A stretch of DNA of 64,000 nucleotides from Blautia parvula (GCF_020215665.1 NZ_CP084061.1:2264001-2328000), one strand, 5' to 3'; numbered from the stretch's first letter, positions 35,281-44,962 are shown. Translations and numbers: made by a program. Notes: generated from the letters alone by a model not told the origin.

Positions 35281-36864
35281 TTAATTTTTATCCAAATCTA
35301 CTGTGATCTCATAATAATCACAGGGATGCGCTTCCAGGCCTGTGACACCTTCGCCGGATACGATTGACATTTTCAGATGGGAAGCAAAAATAAACGCATT
35401 GTCATCCAGGATGGTCTGCGTCATCTGTGTTGCCAGCTCTGCGCGTTTCTCTGTGTCAAACGCAGACTTCATTTCCTCTTCCAATGCCTGCAGCTTGTCG
35501 CTGTGGTAACCGCCGCGGTTTTTGGAGGATTCATCCAGGCAGTGTGTGGTAAAGAAATATTCCGGGTCTCCTGTGGGCGCGCAGACGAACGCTCCCGCAT
35601 AAATATCCCACTCCCCTTTGTCCAGAAAGCTCTGGAAATCCGCGGAACAGTTTACGTCCACTTTGATCCCCACCTCTTTCATGGTGGCCTGCACAGATTC
35701 TGCCAGCAGCGGAAGTTCCTGACGGCTTGGGTATGTCACCCAGCGGATGGTGAGATTCTCCCCGTTTTTGTCCACATATCCGTCTCCGTCGCTGTCCTTC
35801 CAGCCGGCCTCTTCCAGCAATTTTCTTGCTTCCTCCGGATTGTATTTCGGCGCTGTCACGGTGTCATCGCCAAAGGCAAAGTTTGCCGGGAAGGGGCCTT
35901 CTGCAGCAGTTCCGTTTCCGTCAAGAAGCGTTTTCGTGAAATTTTCCTTGTCAATGGACATGGCAATGGCTTTTCTTACCTTTTCATCCTGAAGTGCCGG
36001 CGTGTCATAATTCATCTGTCCGAAAAAGGAACGGGACGTCTCCACAGAGGAAATGGTGTAGGGCTTCTCTGCAAACAGCGGCAGACTGGCATAGGGAAGG
36101 CCGTAGGCAGCGTCAAGTTCGCCTGACTGCATGGCCATGGTCATGGTATCCCCGTCAGAAATGGTCTTCACATGGATGGTATCCAGCTTCGGCTCCCCAT
36201 CCCAGTAGTTCTCATTTTTCACTAAGGTAAGCCCTGTATCTGTTTTGACCTCTGTAGCAATATAAGGACCGGTACCAGCAACATTTCCATCCTCTGATAC
36301 ACCGGCCTCCATATCCACAATACAGCCGTACGGGTCTGACAGATAATTGATCAGTGCCGGGACAGGTTCCTCTGTGGTGATGGTCAGGATCTGTCCGTCT
36401 GCGGAAATCTCCTTGATCTTCAGATCTCCCTTTGCTCTTTCATGGACACTCACCAGGTCATCCAGGCATTCTTTCGCCGCCTGCGCATCCAGCCTGCGTC
36501 CGCTGGAAAATGTCACATTGTCCCGCAGGGTGATCTTCCAGGTATTTTCATCTGTCATTTCATATTCCGCGGCAAGCCATGGTTCCAGTTCCATTTTATC
36601 GGAATATTTGAATAAAGTCTCTCCGATGCCATAGCGGATACACGCCCATCCGGAATAGCCGTTGTGGGGATTGACATCCGATTCATCATTCTCCGCATTG
36701 AATGTGGTATCCCCGTAATAAAAGACCTTCTCCCCCGCTGAGGCATTGTCTTCTGTCTTCGTATCTGTGCTGCCGCCTCCGCAGCCGGATAAAAGCCCTG
36801 CCGCCAGACAGAGCGGCAGAAGTACAGCACCGGCTTTCTTATGAAACAGTCTCTTTTTACGCAT
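35281..36864 (-). CDS. ABC importer solute-binding lipoprotein (SBP_bac_5)
   Basis: 527-residue lipoprotein with lipobox LLSGC at residues 24-28 and an SBP family 5 domain (EYEMTDENTWKITLRDNVTF; VRKAIAMSIDKENF). Placed after the two permeases and before the ATPases, unlike the other two importers in the window where it comes first or mid-operon. The substrate may relate to the methyltransferases and deacylase encoded upstream. Confidence 0.93.
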   Translation of the reverse strand: MRKKRLFHKKAGAVLLPLCLAAGLLSGCGGGSTDTKTEDNASAGEKVFYYGDTTFNAENDESDVNPHNGYSGWACIRYGIGETLFKYSDKMELEPWLAAEYEMTDENTWKITLRDNVTFSSGRRLDAQAAKECLDDLVSVHERAKGDLKIKEISADGQILTITTEEPVPALINYLSDPYGCIVDMEAGVSEDGNVAGTGPYIATEVKTDTGLTLVKNENYWDGEPKLDTIHVKTISDGDTMTMAMQSGELDAAYGLPYASLPLFAEKPYTISSVETSRSFFGQMNYDTPALQDEKVRKAIAMSIDKENFTKTLLDGNGTAAEGPFPANFAFGDDTVTAPKYNPEEARKLLEEAGWKDSDGDGYVDKNGENLTIRWVTYPSRQELPLLAESVQATMKEVGIKVDVNCSADFQSFLDKGEWDIYAGAFVCAPTGDPEYFFTTHCLDESSKNRGGYHSDKLQALEEEMKSAFDTEKRAELATQMTQTILDDNAFIFASHLKMSIVSGEGVTGLEAHPCDYYEITVDLDKN

Positions 36865-36866
36865 TT

Positions 36867-37706
36867 TCAGTCTCCTTTTCTCTTCTGTCTCTTATTTCTG
36901 CGCGGGTCCATTACATCCCGCACCGTATCGCCTAACAAATTAAATAACATGACCGTGAAAAATATTGCAAAGCCCGGTGCAAGGATCACCCACGGGGATG
37001 TCTGGAGCATGCTTCTTCCGCTGCTCATCATGGATCCCCACTCTGCGATGGGAGGAACTGCCCCCAGTCCCAAAAAGGACAGGCCGGCGATCTCCATCAT
37101 CATAGTGCCTATATCCAGGACACCGGTGACCAGAACAGGCCCCGCAATATTGGGCAGCATATGTTTTCTGATGATCTTCCATGTCCCGGAGCCGGACAGC
37201 CGGGCTGCCGCAATGAACGGCGCCTCCTTCATGGCCATCACCTGGCTCCTGGCGATCCTTGCATACTTCGGCCAGGATATACAGGCCAGAGCTACAACTG
37301 CATTGATGATGCCTCCTCCTGTGACACCGGCGACGGCAATGGCAAAGACCATGCCCGGAAATGCCAGGAAGACATCTGATATCCTCATGAGCACCGTATC
37401 TGTTTTTCCGCCGTTATAACCGCAGAACACCCCGATCATGGTTCCCACTGTCATAATGATCAGCACCAGCAGCAGGGAGGAAAATATGGTGGTCTGCCCT
37501 CCCATGATCACTCGGGAAAGCATGTCTCTTCCATACCGGTCTGTTCCCAGCAGGTGCGCACCGCCGGGCGGCAGAAGTGCATGCTCCAGGTCCTGGGCAT
37601 AGGGGTCATAGGGAACGATATGATCAGCAAAAACCGCGGCCAGAAGCAGCAGTCCCACCAGGATGGACAAAATAATACATTTCAGCTTTGTATAGTCTCT
37701 CTTCAT
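36867..37706 (-). CDS. ABC importer permease, DppC-type
   Basis: 279 residues. N-terminal membrane helix, then HLLGTDRYGRDMLSRVI and a BPD_transp_1 domain with MKEAPFIAAARLSGSGTWKI as ATPase-contact loop, ending MDPRRNKRQKRKGD. Overlaps the DppB-type gene by 4 bases. Confidence 0.95.
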   Translation of the reverse strand: MKRDYTKLKCIILSILVGLLLLAAVFADHIVPYDPYAQDLEHALLPPGGAHLLGTDRYGRDMLSRVIMGGQTTIFSSLLLVLIIMTVGTMIGVFCGYNGGKTDTVLMRISDVFLAFPGMVFAIAVAGVTGGGIINAVVALACISWPKYARIARSQVMAMKEAPFIAAARLSGSGTWKIIRKHMLPNIAGPVLVTGVLDIGTMMMEIAGLSFLGLGAVPPIAEWGSMMSSGRSMLQTSPWVILAPGFAIFFTVMLFNLLGDTVRDVMDPRRNKRQKRKGD

Positions 37707-38653
37707 CCTCCTGCCTCCTCCTGTCCCATACGGATTCTCGGGTCCAGACAGCAGTAAATGATATCTGTGACAAGATTCACAAGTACATAGATGACAGCCA
37801 TCCAGATAACATACGCCTGAATGACCGGATAATCACGCATGGTTATGGCGTCAACAGCCATTTTTCCCACGCCGTCCCACATAAATATGGACTCCACAAT
37901 GGCTGTCCCCCCAAGCAGGGAACCAATGGACAAGGCCAGAAGCGTCACTATGGTCAGCATGGATGCCTTCAGGACACTGAAATAGAGGATTCTGTTTTCC
38001 CGCACCCCCCGTGCCCGTGCGCCCTGCACATACTCTTTATTCAATTCCTCCAGCACTGTGGCCCGGACCTGCCTGGTGTATTTTGCTGCCATTGCAAGCG
38101 CCAGGGTAAACGTGGGCAGAATGATGCTCTTCCACCCCCGGGCATTCCCCATAACAGGAAACCAGCCGAGTTTCAGGGAAAAGAAGTATATGAGCAGCAG
38201 AGACACAAAAAAATTCGGCAGGGAATTCCCGATAAAACTCAGAAACCGGATGAGATAATCCCAAAAACGGTTTTGTTTTACAGCCGACAGGATTCCGCAG
38301 GGAATAGAGATCAGCACAGTCAGTAAAAGAGAAGTAACTGCCAGTGCAATGGTAGCCGGAAGCTTGGATACAAAGGTAGTAAACACCGGCTGTCCCGACA
38401 CAAAGGATTTCCCCATGTCACCGGTGAGCACGCCTTTCAGCCATACAACATACTGTTCCGGCAGCGGCTTGTCCAGTCCCAGCTCTTCCCTGGCTGCCGC
38501 TTTCTCCGCCTCAGACATGGCTCCTCCCGTGTTCTGCTCCATCACATCCACTGCGTCCATGGCAGAGGCCTGCATCAGAATAAAGGACAGCAGTGTGATT
38601 CCTATCAGAATGGGAATCAGCTGCAGAAGCCTTTTTACGATATACTTTTTCAT
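37703..38653 (-). CDS. ABC importer permease, DppB-type
   Basis: 316 residues. N-terminal helix, then GDMGKSFVSGQPVFTTF and a BPD_transp_1 domain with EYVQGARARGVRENRI, ending LDPRIRMGQEEAGG. It starts 4 bases after the stop of the deacylase-methyltransferase fusion, so it is cotranscribed with it. Confidence 0.95.
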   Translation of the reverse strand: MKKYIVKRLLQLIPILIGITLLSFILMQASAMDAVDVMEQNTGGAMSEAEKAAAREELGLDKPLPEQYVVWLKGVLTGDMGKSFVSGQPVFTTFVSKLPATIALAVTSLLLTVLISIPCGILSAVKQNRFWDYLIRFLSFIGNSLPNFFVSLLLIYFFSLKLGWFPVMGNARGWKSIILPTFTLALAMAAKYTRQVRATVLEELNKEYVQGARARGVRENRILYFSVLKASMLTIVTLLALSIGSLLGGTAIVESIFMWDGVGKMAVDAITMRDYPVIQAYVIWMAVIYVLVNLVTDIIYCCLDPRIRMGQEEAGG

Positions 38654-38657
38654 CTCC

Positions 38658-40352
38658 TCATTCCTTTTTGCCGCAGATCATGAAAATCGGTGTAGGGTTA
38701 TAAAACTCATCTTTTTCCAGATAGATCCGCCTGCTGATCCCCAGATCAATGAAAAACTCCTCAAATCCCATCTGTCCCAGAGTCTCCACATCCCAGGCCG
38801 GACGGACCAGGGAGCTGATGGGAAGCTGGCGCTTGATCTCCTCACACTCCTGCATCATTTCATCTCCCAGGGTGTGATGGGCATGGTTACCCGGCAGTTC
38901 CGAGGTGTCCGCAAAATTGCTGGCACCGTAATTGGCATCAAAATTCAGAAGGATTCCCCCTTCCTTCAACACCCTTCCCCACTCCTCATAGGCTTCCTTC
39001 ACATGGGGCAGCGTCCAGGTCAGGTTCCTGGAAATGACAACATCAAAGCTGTTGTCCTCAAATTCCAGTTTCTCCGCATCCATGACCAGGAAACGGCAGG
39101 ACACATTTTCCTCTCTGGCCAGTTGTTTGGAATTGACGATCATCTCAGGGGTCAGATCCGTCCCTGTCACCTCATGGCCCAGCCTGGCCAGCAGGATAGA
39201 AAAGAAGCCGGATCCGCATCCCACGTCCAGGATTTTCAGGTTCTTCCTGTCCGGAAGTTTTCGTCCTATCTCCCTGAGCCAGCGGTCCGCAAGGGGGCTT
39301 TTCAGCTCTCTGCGCCTCTGCTCCATGAAGCTCTCACTGCGCTTTGCCCAGTATTCCGTGATCCGCTCTTTTCTGTCGTCAAAATTCCTGACGATCCTTC
39401 CGTATGCGATCATGGGACCGTTTTCCAGTACCTGCAGGCTGCCTGTCTGGTAGAGGATAACGCCGTCGCATTCCGCGCGGCAGACTTCCGTCACATTTCC
39501 CTCATAGTCCTTTACCGTACCCAGGACCTCGCCTCCCTGGATCATATCTCCCGGCATCTTATAGGGATACCAGAAGCCTGTGGCGGATGCAGCCTGGTAT
39601 CGGATATCAACCACATCGAGAGGATAATAGATGCGGTAATCCCTCTGTCCCTCGTAGATACCCAGAGAGCAGAGGACATTCCGCACATCCCTTCTGGTTG
39701 AGCGGACTTCCTCCATGGTCCAGCCGCCCATGCCGCCTCTCTCTATGAGAATGCCGGGAATTCCCATATGCGCTGCATAATTGTAGGCACCGCCTGTGGC
39801 AACCGTGGAGCGCACCATGTAGGGCACGTCCACCTGCTCTGCCATTTTTCTTGACATTGCCACAACACGTTCTTCGGCCTTACCCGCATAATACACATAA
39901 GGGGTAAGCTGCTCATAATCGTCACCACTGTGTAAGTCAATACAAAAATCAACCGCCGGAAACAATTCCCGGGTGATTGCCCAGGCAAGCTGCTGTGTGG
40001 CACTTCCTTCGGGATCTCCGGGAAATTCCCGGTTCAGGTTCTTTCCATCCTCCACACCCAGGCTTCCGCCCCTGCATTCAAATGCCTCCCTGCATATGAC
40101 CTTGACGATCACCACCGTCCCGTTGATCTTCTTTATTTTCAGTTTTTCCGCCAGCTCCATGGCTGCCTGTATGCCCACATATTCCCCAGCATGGACACCA
40201 GCCATGATGAGAACGGTCTTCCCCGGCTTTTCTCCGTTTAAAACAGCTGCCGGCAGTTTAAATTTTCCCTCCGCCAGTTCCAGTAATCCACTGCAGGATT
40301 CCCCCGGTCCCGCTTTCATATTGCCAATCGTAAATGTTTTCGTATTAAGCAT
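38658..40352 (-). CDS. AstE/aspartoacylase-like deacylase fused to a SAM methyltransferase
   Basis: 564 residues, two enzymes in one chain. Residues ~20-330 are a zinc deacylase of the succinylglutamate desuccinylase/aspartoacylase (M14-like) family: GVHAGEYVG gives the His and Glu ligands, CIDLHSGDDYE the second His, and ILIERGG a possible catalytic Glu. From ~360 comes a class I methyltransferase (ILDVGCGSGFFSILLARLGHEVTGTD; SRNLTWTLPHVKEAYEEWGRVLKEGG) homologous to the separate one encoded just upstream. I start at MLNTKTF, 11 bases after GGGGA; it overlaps the upstream gene by 8 bases. Cotranscribed with a complete Dpp-type importer, so it probably modifies the imported compound. Substrates unknown. 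Confidence 0.85.
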   Translation of the reverse strand: MLNTKTFTIGNMKAGPGESCSGLLELAEGKFKLPAAVLNGEKPGKTVLIMAGVHAGEYVGIQAAMELAEKLKIKKINGTVVIVKVICREAFECRGGSLGVEDGKNLNREFPGDPEGSATQQLAWAITRELFPAVDFCIDLHSGDDYEQLTPYVYYAGKAEERVVAMSRKMAEQVDVPYMVRSTVATGGAYNYAAHMGIPGILIERGGMGGWTMEEVRSTRRDVRNVLCSLGIYEGQRDYRIYYPLDVVDIRYQAASATGFWYPYKMPGDMIQGGEVLGTVKDYEGNVTEVCRAECDGVILYQTGSLQVLENGPMIAYGRIVRNFDDRKERITEYWAKRSESFMEQRRRELKSPLADRWLREIGRKLPDRKNLKILDVGCGSGFFSILLARLGHEVTGTDLTPEMIVNSKQLAREENVSCRFLVMDAEKLEFEDNSFDVVISRNLTWTLPHVKEAYEEWGRVLKEGGILLNFDANYGASNFADTSELPGNHAHHTLGDEMMQECEEIKRQLPISSLVRPAWDVETLGQMGFEEFFIDLGISRRIYLEKDEFYNPTPIFMICGKKE

Positions 40353-41124
40353 AAACTTTGCTGTCCCCTTTCCGTCCATGGATCATAAACATGGGTGTGG
40401 AGCCGTAGTTCAGCTTCTCCTCTTCACTCCAGACCCGTTCCCAGACCTTCGTATCTGTATGTATCTCGGCAAATCCTGTTTCTTTTAATATCTCTGCATC
40501 CCAGCCCGGACGCGTTTTGGCGGACAGGGGCATCTCAAGGGCGATCTGCTCCATGGCGTCAATATCTGTACACAGGTAATGATCATCCAGGCTATGCTGC
40601 TCCACATTTTTCCTGTCCTGCTCATAGGCCTTCCGCTTTTCCTCATCGTAGAGATAGCCGTACCAGTTGGCATCAAAATTCAAAAGCCTGCCGCCGGGTT
40701 TCAGCACCCGGTACCATTCCCTGTAAGCCTGCCACGGTTTTTCCAGATTCCAGGTCAGGTTTCTGGAGATCACCACATCGAAAGTATTGTCCTCAAACCC
40801 GAGGTTCTGGGCATCCATCCGGTAAAAGTCAATCCTTTCACACAGACTGCCCGCGTTTTCCATAGCCTTATGAAGCATCTCCCTTGTATAATCCACTGCA
40901 GTGACACGGTATCCCGCCTCTGCCAGGATCATGGGGAAAAAGCCCGGGCCTGTGCCAATATCCAGTATTTTGATTTCCTCCTTGGGCATCTTGGGAAATT
41001 CTGCCTCCAGCACATCCAGCCAGGCTTCTTTCTGCATTCCCTCCAGCTCCTTGTGATTCACTTCGGAATACCCCTCCGTGCGGGTACTCCAGTATTTTTC
41101 TATTTTTTCCAACAGCATTTTCAT
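40345..41124 (-). CDS. Class I SAM-dependent methyltransferase
   Basis: 259 residues. SAM-binding motif I ILDIGTGPGFFPMILAEAGY near residue 54, motif II EDNTFDVVISRNLTWNL near 118, and GWYRVLKPGG-like motif III (REWYRVLKPGGRLLNFD). The SRNLTWNL and NFDANW segments recur in the C-terminal half of the fused protein downstream, so the two arose by duplication. First gene of the third importer operon, with AAAGGA 8 bases from the start. Substrate unknown. Confidence 0.9.
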   Translation of the reverse strand: MKMLLEKIEKYWSTRTEGYSEVNHKELEGMQKEAWLDVLEAEFPKMPKEEIKILDIGTGPGFFPMILAEAGYRVTAVDYTREMLHKAMENAGSLCERIDFYRMDAQNLGFEDNTFDVVISRNLTWNLEKPWQAYREWYRVLKPGGRLLNFDANWYGYLYDEEKRKAYEQDRKNVEQHSLDDHYLCTDIDAMEQIALEMPLSAKTRPGWDAEILKETGFAEIHTDTKVWERVWSEEEKLNYGSTPMFMIHGRKGDSKVYA

Positions 41125-41148
41125 TCTTCCGTCCTTTATATACTCTCA

Positions 41149-41213
41149 AGGATATCAAAAGGTTTCGGGGCAGAACAAGACAGTCCCCCTGCCCCGGAGC
41201 CTTTTGATATCCT
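41149..41213 (-). promoter_or_regulatory. Leader hairpin of the methyltransferase/importer operon
   Basis: Perfect outer arms AGGATATCAAAAGG and CCTTTTGATATCCT (14 bp), plus inner CGGGGCAG/CTGCCCCG. It lies 25 bases before the first start codon of the operon and after the ridA terminator. No T run follows on either strand, so a stability or regulatory role is likelier than termination. Confidence 0.6.
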
Positions 41214-41240
41214 GACCACTTTACTTTATCAGAACAAAAA

Positions 41241-41276
41241 AAATGCCACAAGCCCCATGGGGGGATTATGGCATTT
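41241..41276 (-). terminator. Terminator of ridA
   Basis: Arms AAATGCC and GGCATTT with an inner CCCC/GGGG, followed on the minus strand by a run of eight T. Confidence 0.8.
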
Positions 41277-41293
41277 CAATATCCGCATTTTTG

Positions 41294-41665
41294 TTAAATT
41301 TCAGCGATGGCTTCCACTTCGCACAGCACATTCTTAGGCAGAGTCTTTACTGCCACGCAGGAGCGTGCCGGTTTGCCTGTGAAATATTTTCCATATATTT
41401 CATTGAATGCTGCGAAATCGCCCATATCTGACAGAAAACAGGTTGTCTTAACTGTCTTCTCATAGCTGCTTCCCGCCTCTTTCAGCACTTCGCCCAGGTT
41501 CTTCATCACCTGTTCTGCCTGCTCCTCGATGGTCTTGGCTGTGATCTCACCTGTAGCCGGGTCAATGGGAATCTGGCCGGATGTGAAAACCACACCGTTT
41601 AAAATCATTGCCTGTGAATATGGTCCGATCGCTGCCGGAGCCTTATCTGTGCTTACTACCTTCAT
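41294..41665 (-). CDS. ridA: RidA family reactive enamine/imine deaminase
   Basis: 123-residue cytoplasmic protein that hydrolyses reactive 2-aminoacrylate-type enamines and imines released by PLP enzymes. Start MKVVSTDKAPAAIGPYSQA, with GAAGGGAG upstream; an ATG 24 codons earlier lacks a ribosome site. Motifs: GPYSQ, FTSGQIPIDPATGE, and the terminal RSCVAVKTLPKNVLCEVEAIA holding the conserved Arg and Glu. Single gene with its own terminator. Confidence 0.93.
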   Translation of the reverse strand: MKVVSTDKAPAAIGPYSQAMILNGVVFTSGQIPIDPATGEITAKTIEEQAEQVMKNLGEVLKEAGSSYEKTVKTTCFLSDMGDFAAFNEIYGKYFTGKPARSCVAVKTLPKNVLCEVEAIAEI

Positions 41666-41789
41666 AAAAATATCTCCCTTCTGAATTACAAATCTTCCCC
41701 TTTTATCCCGGGGAATGTATATATTATACGTTTCCAAAAGGGAACGGTCAAGTCAAAGTAACGCTGTTTCCTCTGTATGCCCCCAGAAT

Positions 41790-42557
41790 TTACTGCCGAT
41801 ATAGCCCTCCCGCCAACTTCTTTGCGTAGGCAAGTCCTGTCCCCGGCACGTCCTCCGGGAAATATTCCAGTCCCATGTAACCCTCATATGCCCCGTCCTC
41901 GATTGCCTGAAATACATAGGGGTAATTGATCTCCGACTGATAAAGCTCATGCCGTCCCGGATTACCTGCCGCGTGGAAATGCCCTATATATGGAAGATAC
42001 TCCCGGATCCTCCGGACCAAATCTCCCTCTGTGATCTGCTGATGATAGATGTCAAACAGCATTTTTACATTTGGACTTCCCACCTCTTTTATGATCTCTG
42101 CCGCCTCATCCGAACCGGAGAGAAAATATCCCCTATGGTCCACTCTCAGATTCAGCGGCTCCACCACCAGGGTGACCCCTTTCTTTTCCAACAGAGGCGC
42201 ACAGGCTTTCAGTCCTTCCACCAGTGACTTTCTCTGCAGTTCCCTGCCTGCCCCTGTATCCGCCCCGGTCTGTGTTATCAGGCATCTGCAGTTTAAACGC
42301 TCTGCAATGTCCAGCGTCTCCTCCAGTCCTTTCACATAGTCACTGCGAAGCATAGGGTCCGTAAGGCTGATGAATTTTGTACAGAATGCCGCAACACAGA
42401 ACCCTTTTTCTTCCTGGTATTCCCTGAGCTTCTGTATATCCTTATCCTCCCAGCCCCAAAATTCAATGGTATCCAGCCCGTTTGCCAGCACATCATCAAT
42501 GGCATCCCTCATGTCTTTTCCTGCATAGACTGCGTCCACGCACACAGAAATCTTCAA
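41790..42557 (-). CDS. Hydroxypyruvate isomerase-like TIM-barrel protein
   Basis: 255 residues of the AP-endonuclease-2/xylose-isomerase-like TIM barrel, closest to the Hyi branch. TIEFWGWEDKD near residue 30, VVEPLNLRVDHRGYFL near 135 (metal-ligand Glu), MLFDIYHQQITEGD near 170 and GHFHAAGNPGRHEL near 200. Hyi interconverts hydroxypyruvate and tartronate semialdehyde, but many relatives are epimerases for other sugars. No glyoxylate genes lie nearby, so the substrate is open. Confidence 0.82.
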   Translation of the reverse strand: MKISVCVDAVYAGKDMRDAIDDVLANGLDTIEFWGWEDKDIQKLREYQEEKGFCVAAFCTKFISLTDPMLRSDYVKGLEETLDIAERLNCRCLITQTGADTGAGRELQRKSLVEGLKACAPLLEKKGVTLVVEPLNLRVDHRGYFLSGSDEAAEIIKEVGSPNVKMLFDIYHQQITEGDLVRRIREYLPYIGHFHAAGNPGRHELYQSEINYPYVFQAIEDGAYEGYMGLEYFPEDVPGTGLAYAKKLAGGLYRQ

Positions 42558-42598
42558 ATCGTTTCCCTCCTTTTGTCAGTAAGTCAGCATAACCTGTA

Positions 42599-44962
42599 TC
42601 ACCTGTCCCGGGTCTCGGCCTCCCAAAATTTTTCCACCCTCTCCCTCTCATCCCCCAACGAACAAACCTCATACCCTTCCCATTCCCCCGGAAACAACTC
42701 CCTATAGGCCCTCTGCAGAAATCTCTCATCCAAAAGCAGCACAACCCCTCTGTCCTCTTTCGTCCGTATCACCCTCCCGGCAGACTGCAGTACCTTATTC
42801 ATCCCGGGATATCTGTAGGCATACTCAAACCCCGCTTTATTCTTCTCATCATAATAATTTTTCAAGATCTCCCTCTCATATCCCACCTGCGGCAGCCCTG
42901 TCCCCACCAGAATTGCCCCGATCAGCTTCTCCCCGGTCAGATCTATCCCTTCCGAAAAAATACCGCCCATCACACAAAATCCTACCAGCGTCCCATCCGA
43001 TTCTCCCTCAAACCGTTCCAGAAACGCTTCCTTCTCCCCCTCGGTCATATTTCCTGACTGCAGCACACACTCCAGCCCCATCCCCAGACTCTTCTCCTCA
43101 AAGATCTCATACACATCCTGCAGCATCCGATAAGAAGGAAAAAACACCATATAATTCCCCCTCTTCACGGTTACGGTCTGCAGAATATACTGCGCCAGCT
43201 TACCATACTCCTCCTCCCCCCGCCTGGTATACTTACTGCTCACATCCCTGGCAATGAGGAGCTTCAGATTCTCCCGCGGAAACGGGGACGCTGCGCAGAT
43301 GGCATAATCATCCTCCCTGGTGCTGAACAGCGACCTGTAATATCCCATAGGCAGCAGCGTAGCGGAAAAGAACACGCTTCCTCTCCCCTTATTCAAACAC
43401 TCCTGCAGATTCACCTTGGGATTCACACAGAACAATGTCAGATAAAATCTCCCCTCTGCCCCGTGATGCGTATAGATCACATAGTTCTCATCCACCAGAT
43501 CATACATATTTAAAAAATGCCGCACTGCAAAGGAAAACTCCAGCACAGTACTGCGCACCTTTTCCTCCTGCTCTCTCTCCAGAAAATTTTCCATCTCTCC
43601 CAGAAGATTCATAAGCTGCAGCGCCAGCGCTCCTATATTTTCCATTACCCTGTACTCATCCTGGCACTCCCTCTTATATTCCAGCAGTACCTTATTACAC
43701 TTTTCCAGAATCCTCTCCAGCTTTCTGCTGTGCTCCTTCACTGCTTTCTTCACTTCCAGAAAATCCTCTTTACAGAGCACCGCGCTGTACATATTCCTTC
43801 CCCGGTCTACCAGGTTATGGGCCTCGTCGATCAAAAACAGATAATCCCCCTTCACGCCATCCCCAAAAAACCGCTTCAGATACACATTCGGATCAAACAC
43901 ATAATTATAATCACAGATCACCGCGTCCACCCAGGTGGAAGTATCCAGACACATCTCAAAAGGACACACCTGCCACTTCCGTGCCTGCATAAGCAGTTCC
44001 TCCCGCTGATACGTGTCCTGCTCTGTCAGAAGCTCATACACCGCGTCATTCACTCTGTCAAAATGCCCATTGGCATAAGGACACTTCTCGGGATTACACT
44101 CCACCTCATCCATCAGGCACATTTTTTCCTTGGAGGTGATCGTGAGTGTCTTATACGACAGTCCTTTCCCTTTGAGAATAGAAAACGCCTCCTCCGCCAC
44201 CGTCCTGGTGATCGTCTTGGCTGTCAGATAGAAAATCTTATCACCATAACCTTCTCCCACAGCCCGCACAGCCGGAAAAAGGGCTGCCATAGTCTTCCCA
44301 ATCCCGGTAGGCGCCTGAATAAACAGTTGTTTCCCGCTCCTGAATGTGTGATAGACCCCGGCTGTCAGATTCTTCTGTCCCTCCCGATACACATAAGGAA
44401 ACTCCAGCCCCTGCATGGACTCCCTGCGTTCCATCCTTCTTTTATACTGAAAATAAGCCCATTTATAATACTGCCCCATTAGATCCGAGAACCACTTTTT
44501 CAGCGCAGACACAGACATCTCTTCCCGGAACCGCTTCACCTGCTCTGTCTCCAGCTGACAATACGTCATCTGCACCCCGATCTTTTCTAATTCCTTCTGC
44601 GTCCCGTAAATATAGGCATAACACATAGCCTGTGCCCTATGAACCGGCACCGGCTCCTCCAGGAATTCCAGATCCCTGTAAACACCCTTGATCTCATCAA
44701 TGGTAACTCCATCCTTCTCCTCTATGATCCCATCTGCCCTGCCTTCCAGCCGGACAACAAATTCATCAAATTCTTCCTCCCACACCAGGGGAACCTCTGC
44801 CCGATAAGACAGCCCCATCTGCTTCTGTATTTTCCGGTGTACCTTACTCCCTTTCCTCATAGCCTCCCGGTCCGCAGACACTGTCCTCCGGTTATCCAAA
44901 TTCCCACTGCGCAGTATAAACTCCACCAGATTCCTAACCGATATCCTGATAACTTCCTTCAT
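42599..44962 (-). CDS. Nuclease-helicase: PD-(D/E)XK domain plus XPD/DinG-type helicase
   Basis: About 787 residues. Residues ~40-170 form a RecB/Cas4-like nuclease with H45, D80 and E93-x-K95 in VH, RAD and DEIKG. From ~205 comes a superfamily 2 helicase of the XPD/DinG/Rad3 group: Walker A APTGIGKT, cysteines in VECNPEKC and VCPFEMC that would hold a 4Fe-4S cluster, DEAH box LIDEAH near 410, and C-terminal motif VI near QSAGRVIRT. A 5'-3' DNA helicase with nuclease suits repair. The LexA box at 44989 supports SOS induction. Start choice: ATG at 44962 is 10 bases from GGGGG; one at 44971 is too close. Confidence 0.88.
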   Translation of the reverse strand: MKEVIRISVRNLVEFILRSGNLDNRRTVSADREAMRKGSKVHRKIQKQMGLSYRAEVPLVWEEEFDEFVVRLEGRADGIIEEKDGVTIDEIKGVYRDLEFLEEPVPVHRAQAMCYAYIYGTQKELEKIGVQMTYCQLETEQVKRFREEMSVSALKKWFSDLMGQYYKWAYFQYKRRMERRESMQGLEFPYVYREGQKNLTAGVYHTFRSGKQLFIQAPTGIGKTMAALFPAVRAVGEGYGDKIFYLTAKTITRTVAEEAFSILKGKGLSYKTLTITSKEKMCLMDEVECNPEKCPYANGHFDRVNDAVYELLTEQDTYQREELLMQARKWQVCPFEMCLDTSTWVDAVICDYNYVFDPNVYLKRFFGDGVKGDYLFLIDEAHNLVDRGRNMYSAVLCKEDFLEVKKAVKEHSRKLERILEKCNKVLLEYKRECQDEYRVMENIGALALQLMNLLGEMENFLEREQEEKVRSTVLEFSFAVRHFLNMYDLVDENYVIYTHHGAEGRFYLTLFCVNPKVNLQECLNKGRGSVFFSATLLPMGYYRSLFSTREDDYAICAASPFPRENLKLLIARDVSSKYTRRGEEEYGKLAQYILQTVTVKRGNYMVFFPSYRMLQDVYEIFEEKSLGMGLECVLQSGNMTEGEKEAFLERFEGESDGTLVGFCVMGGIFSEGIDLTGEKLIGAILVGTGLPQVGYEREILKNYYDEKNKAGFEYAYRYPGMNKVLQSAGRVIRTKEDRGVVLLLDERFLQRAYRELFPGEWEGYEVCSLGDERERVEKFWEAETRDR

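Noticed and set aside
36841-38326. Plus-strand frames opposite the permease genes
   Set aside because: They mirror membrane-protein genes with clear homology, ribosome sites and operon spacing on the minus strand.
38349-39701. A 450-codon plus-strand frame opposite the deacylase-methyltransferase gene
   Set aside because: The minus strand encodes recognisable catalytic motifs over the same span; the plus-strand product resembles nothing and lacks a ribosome site.
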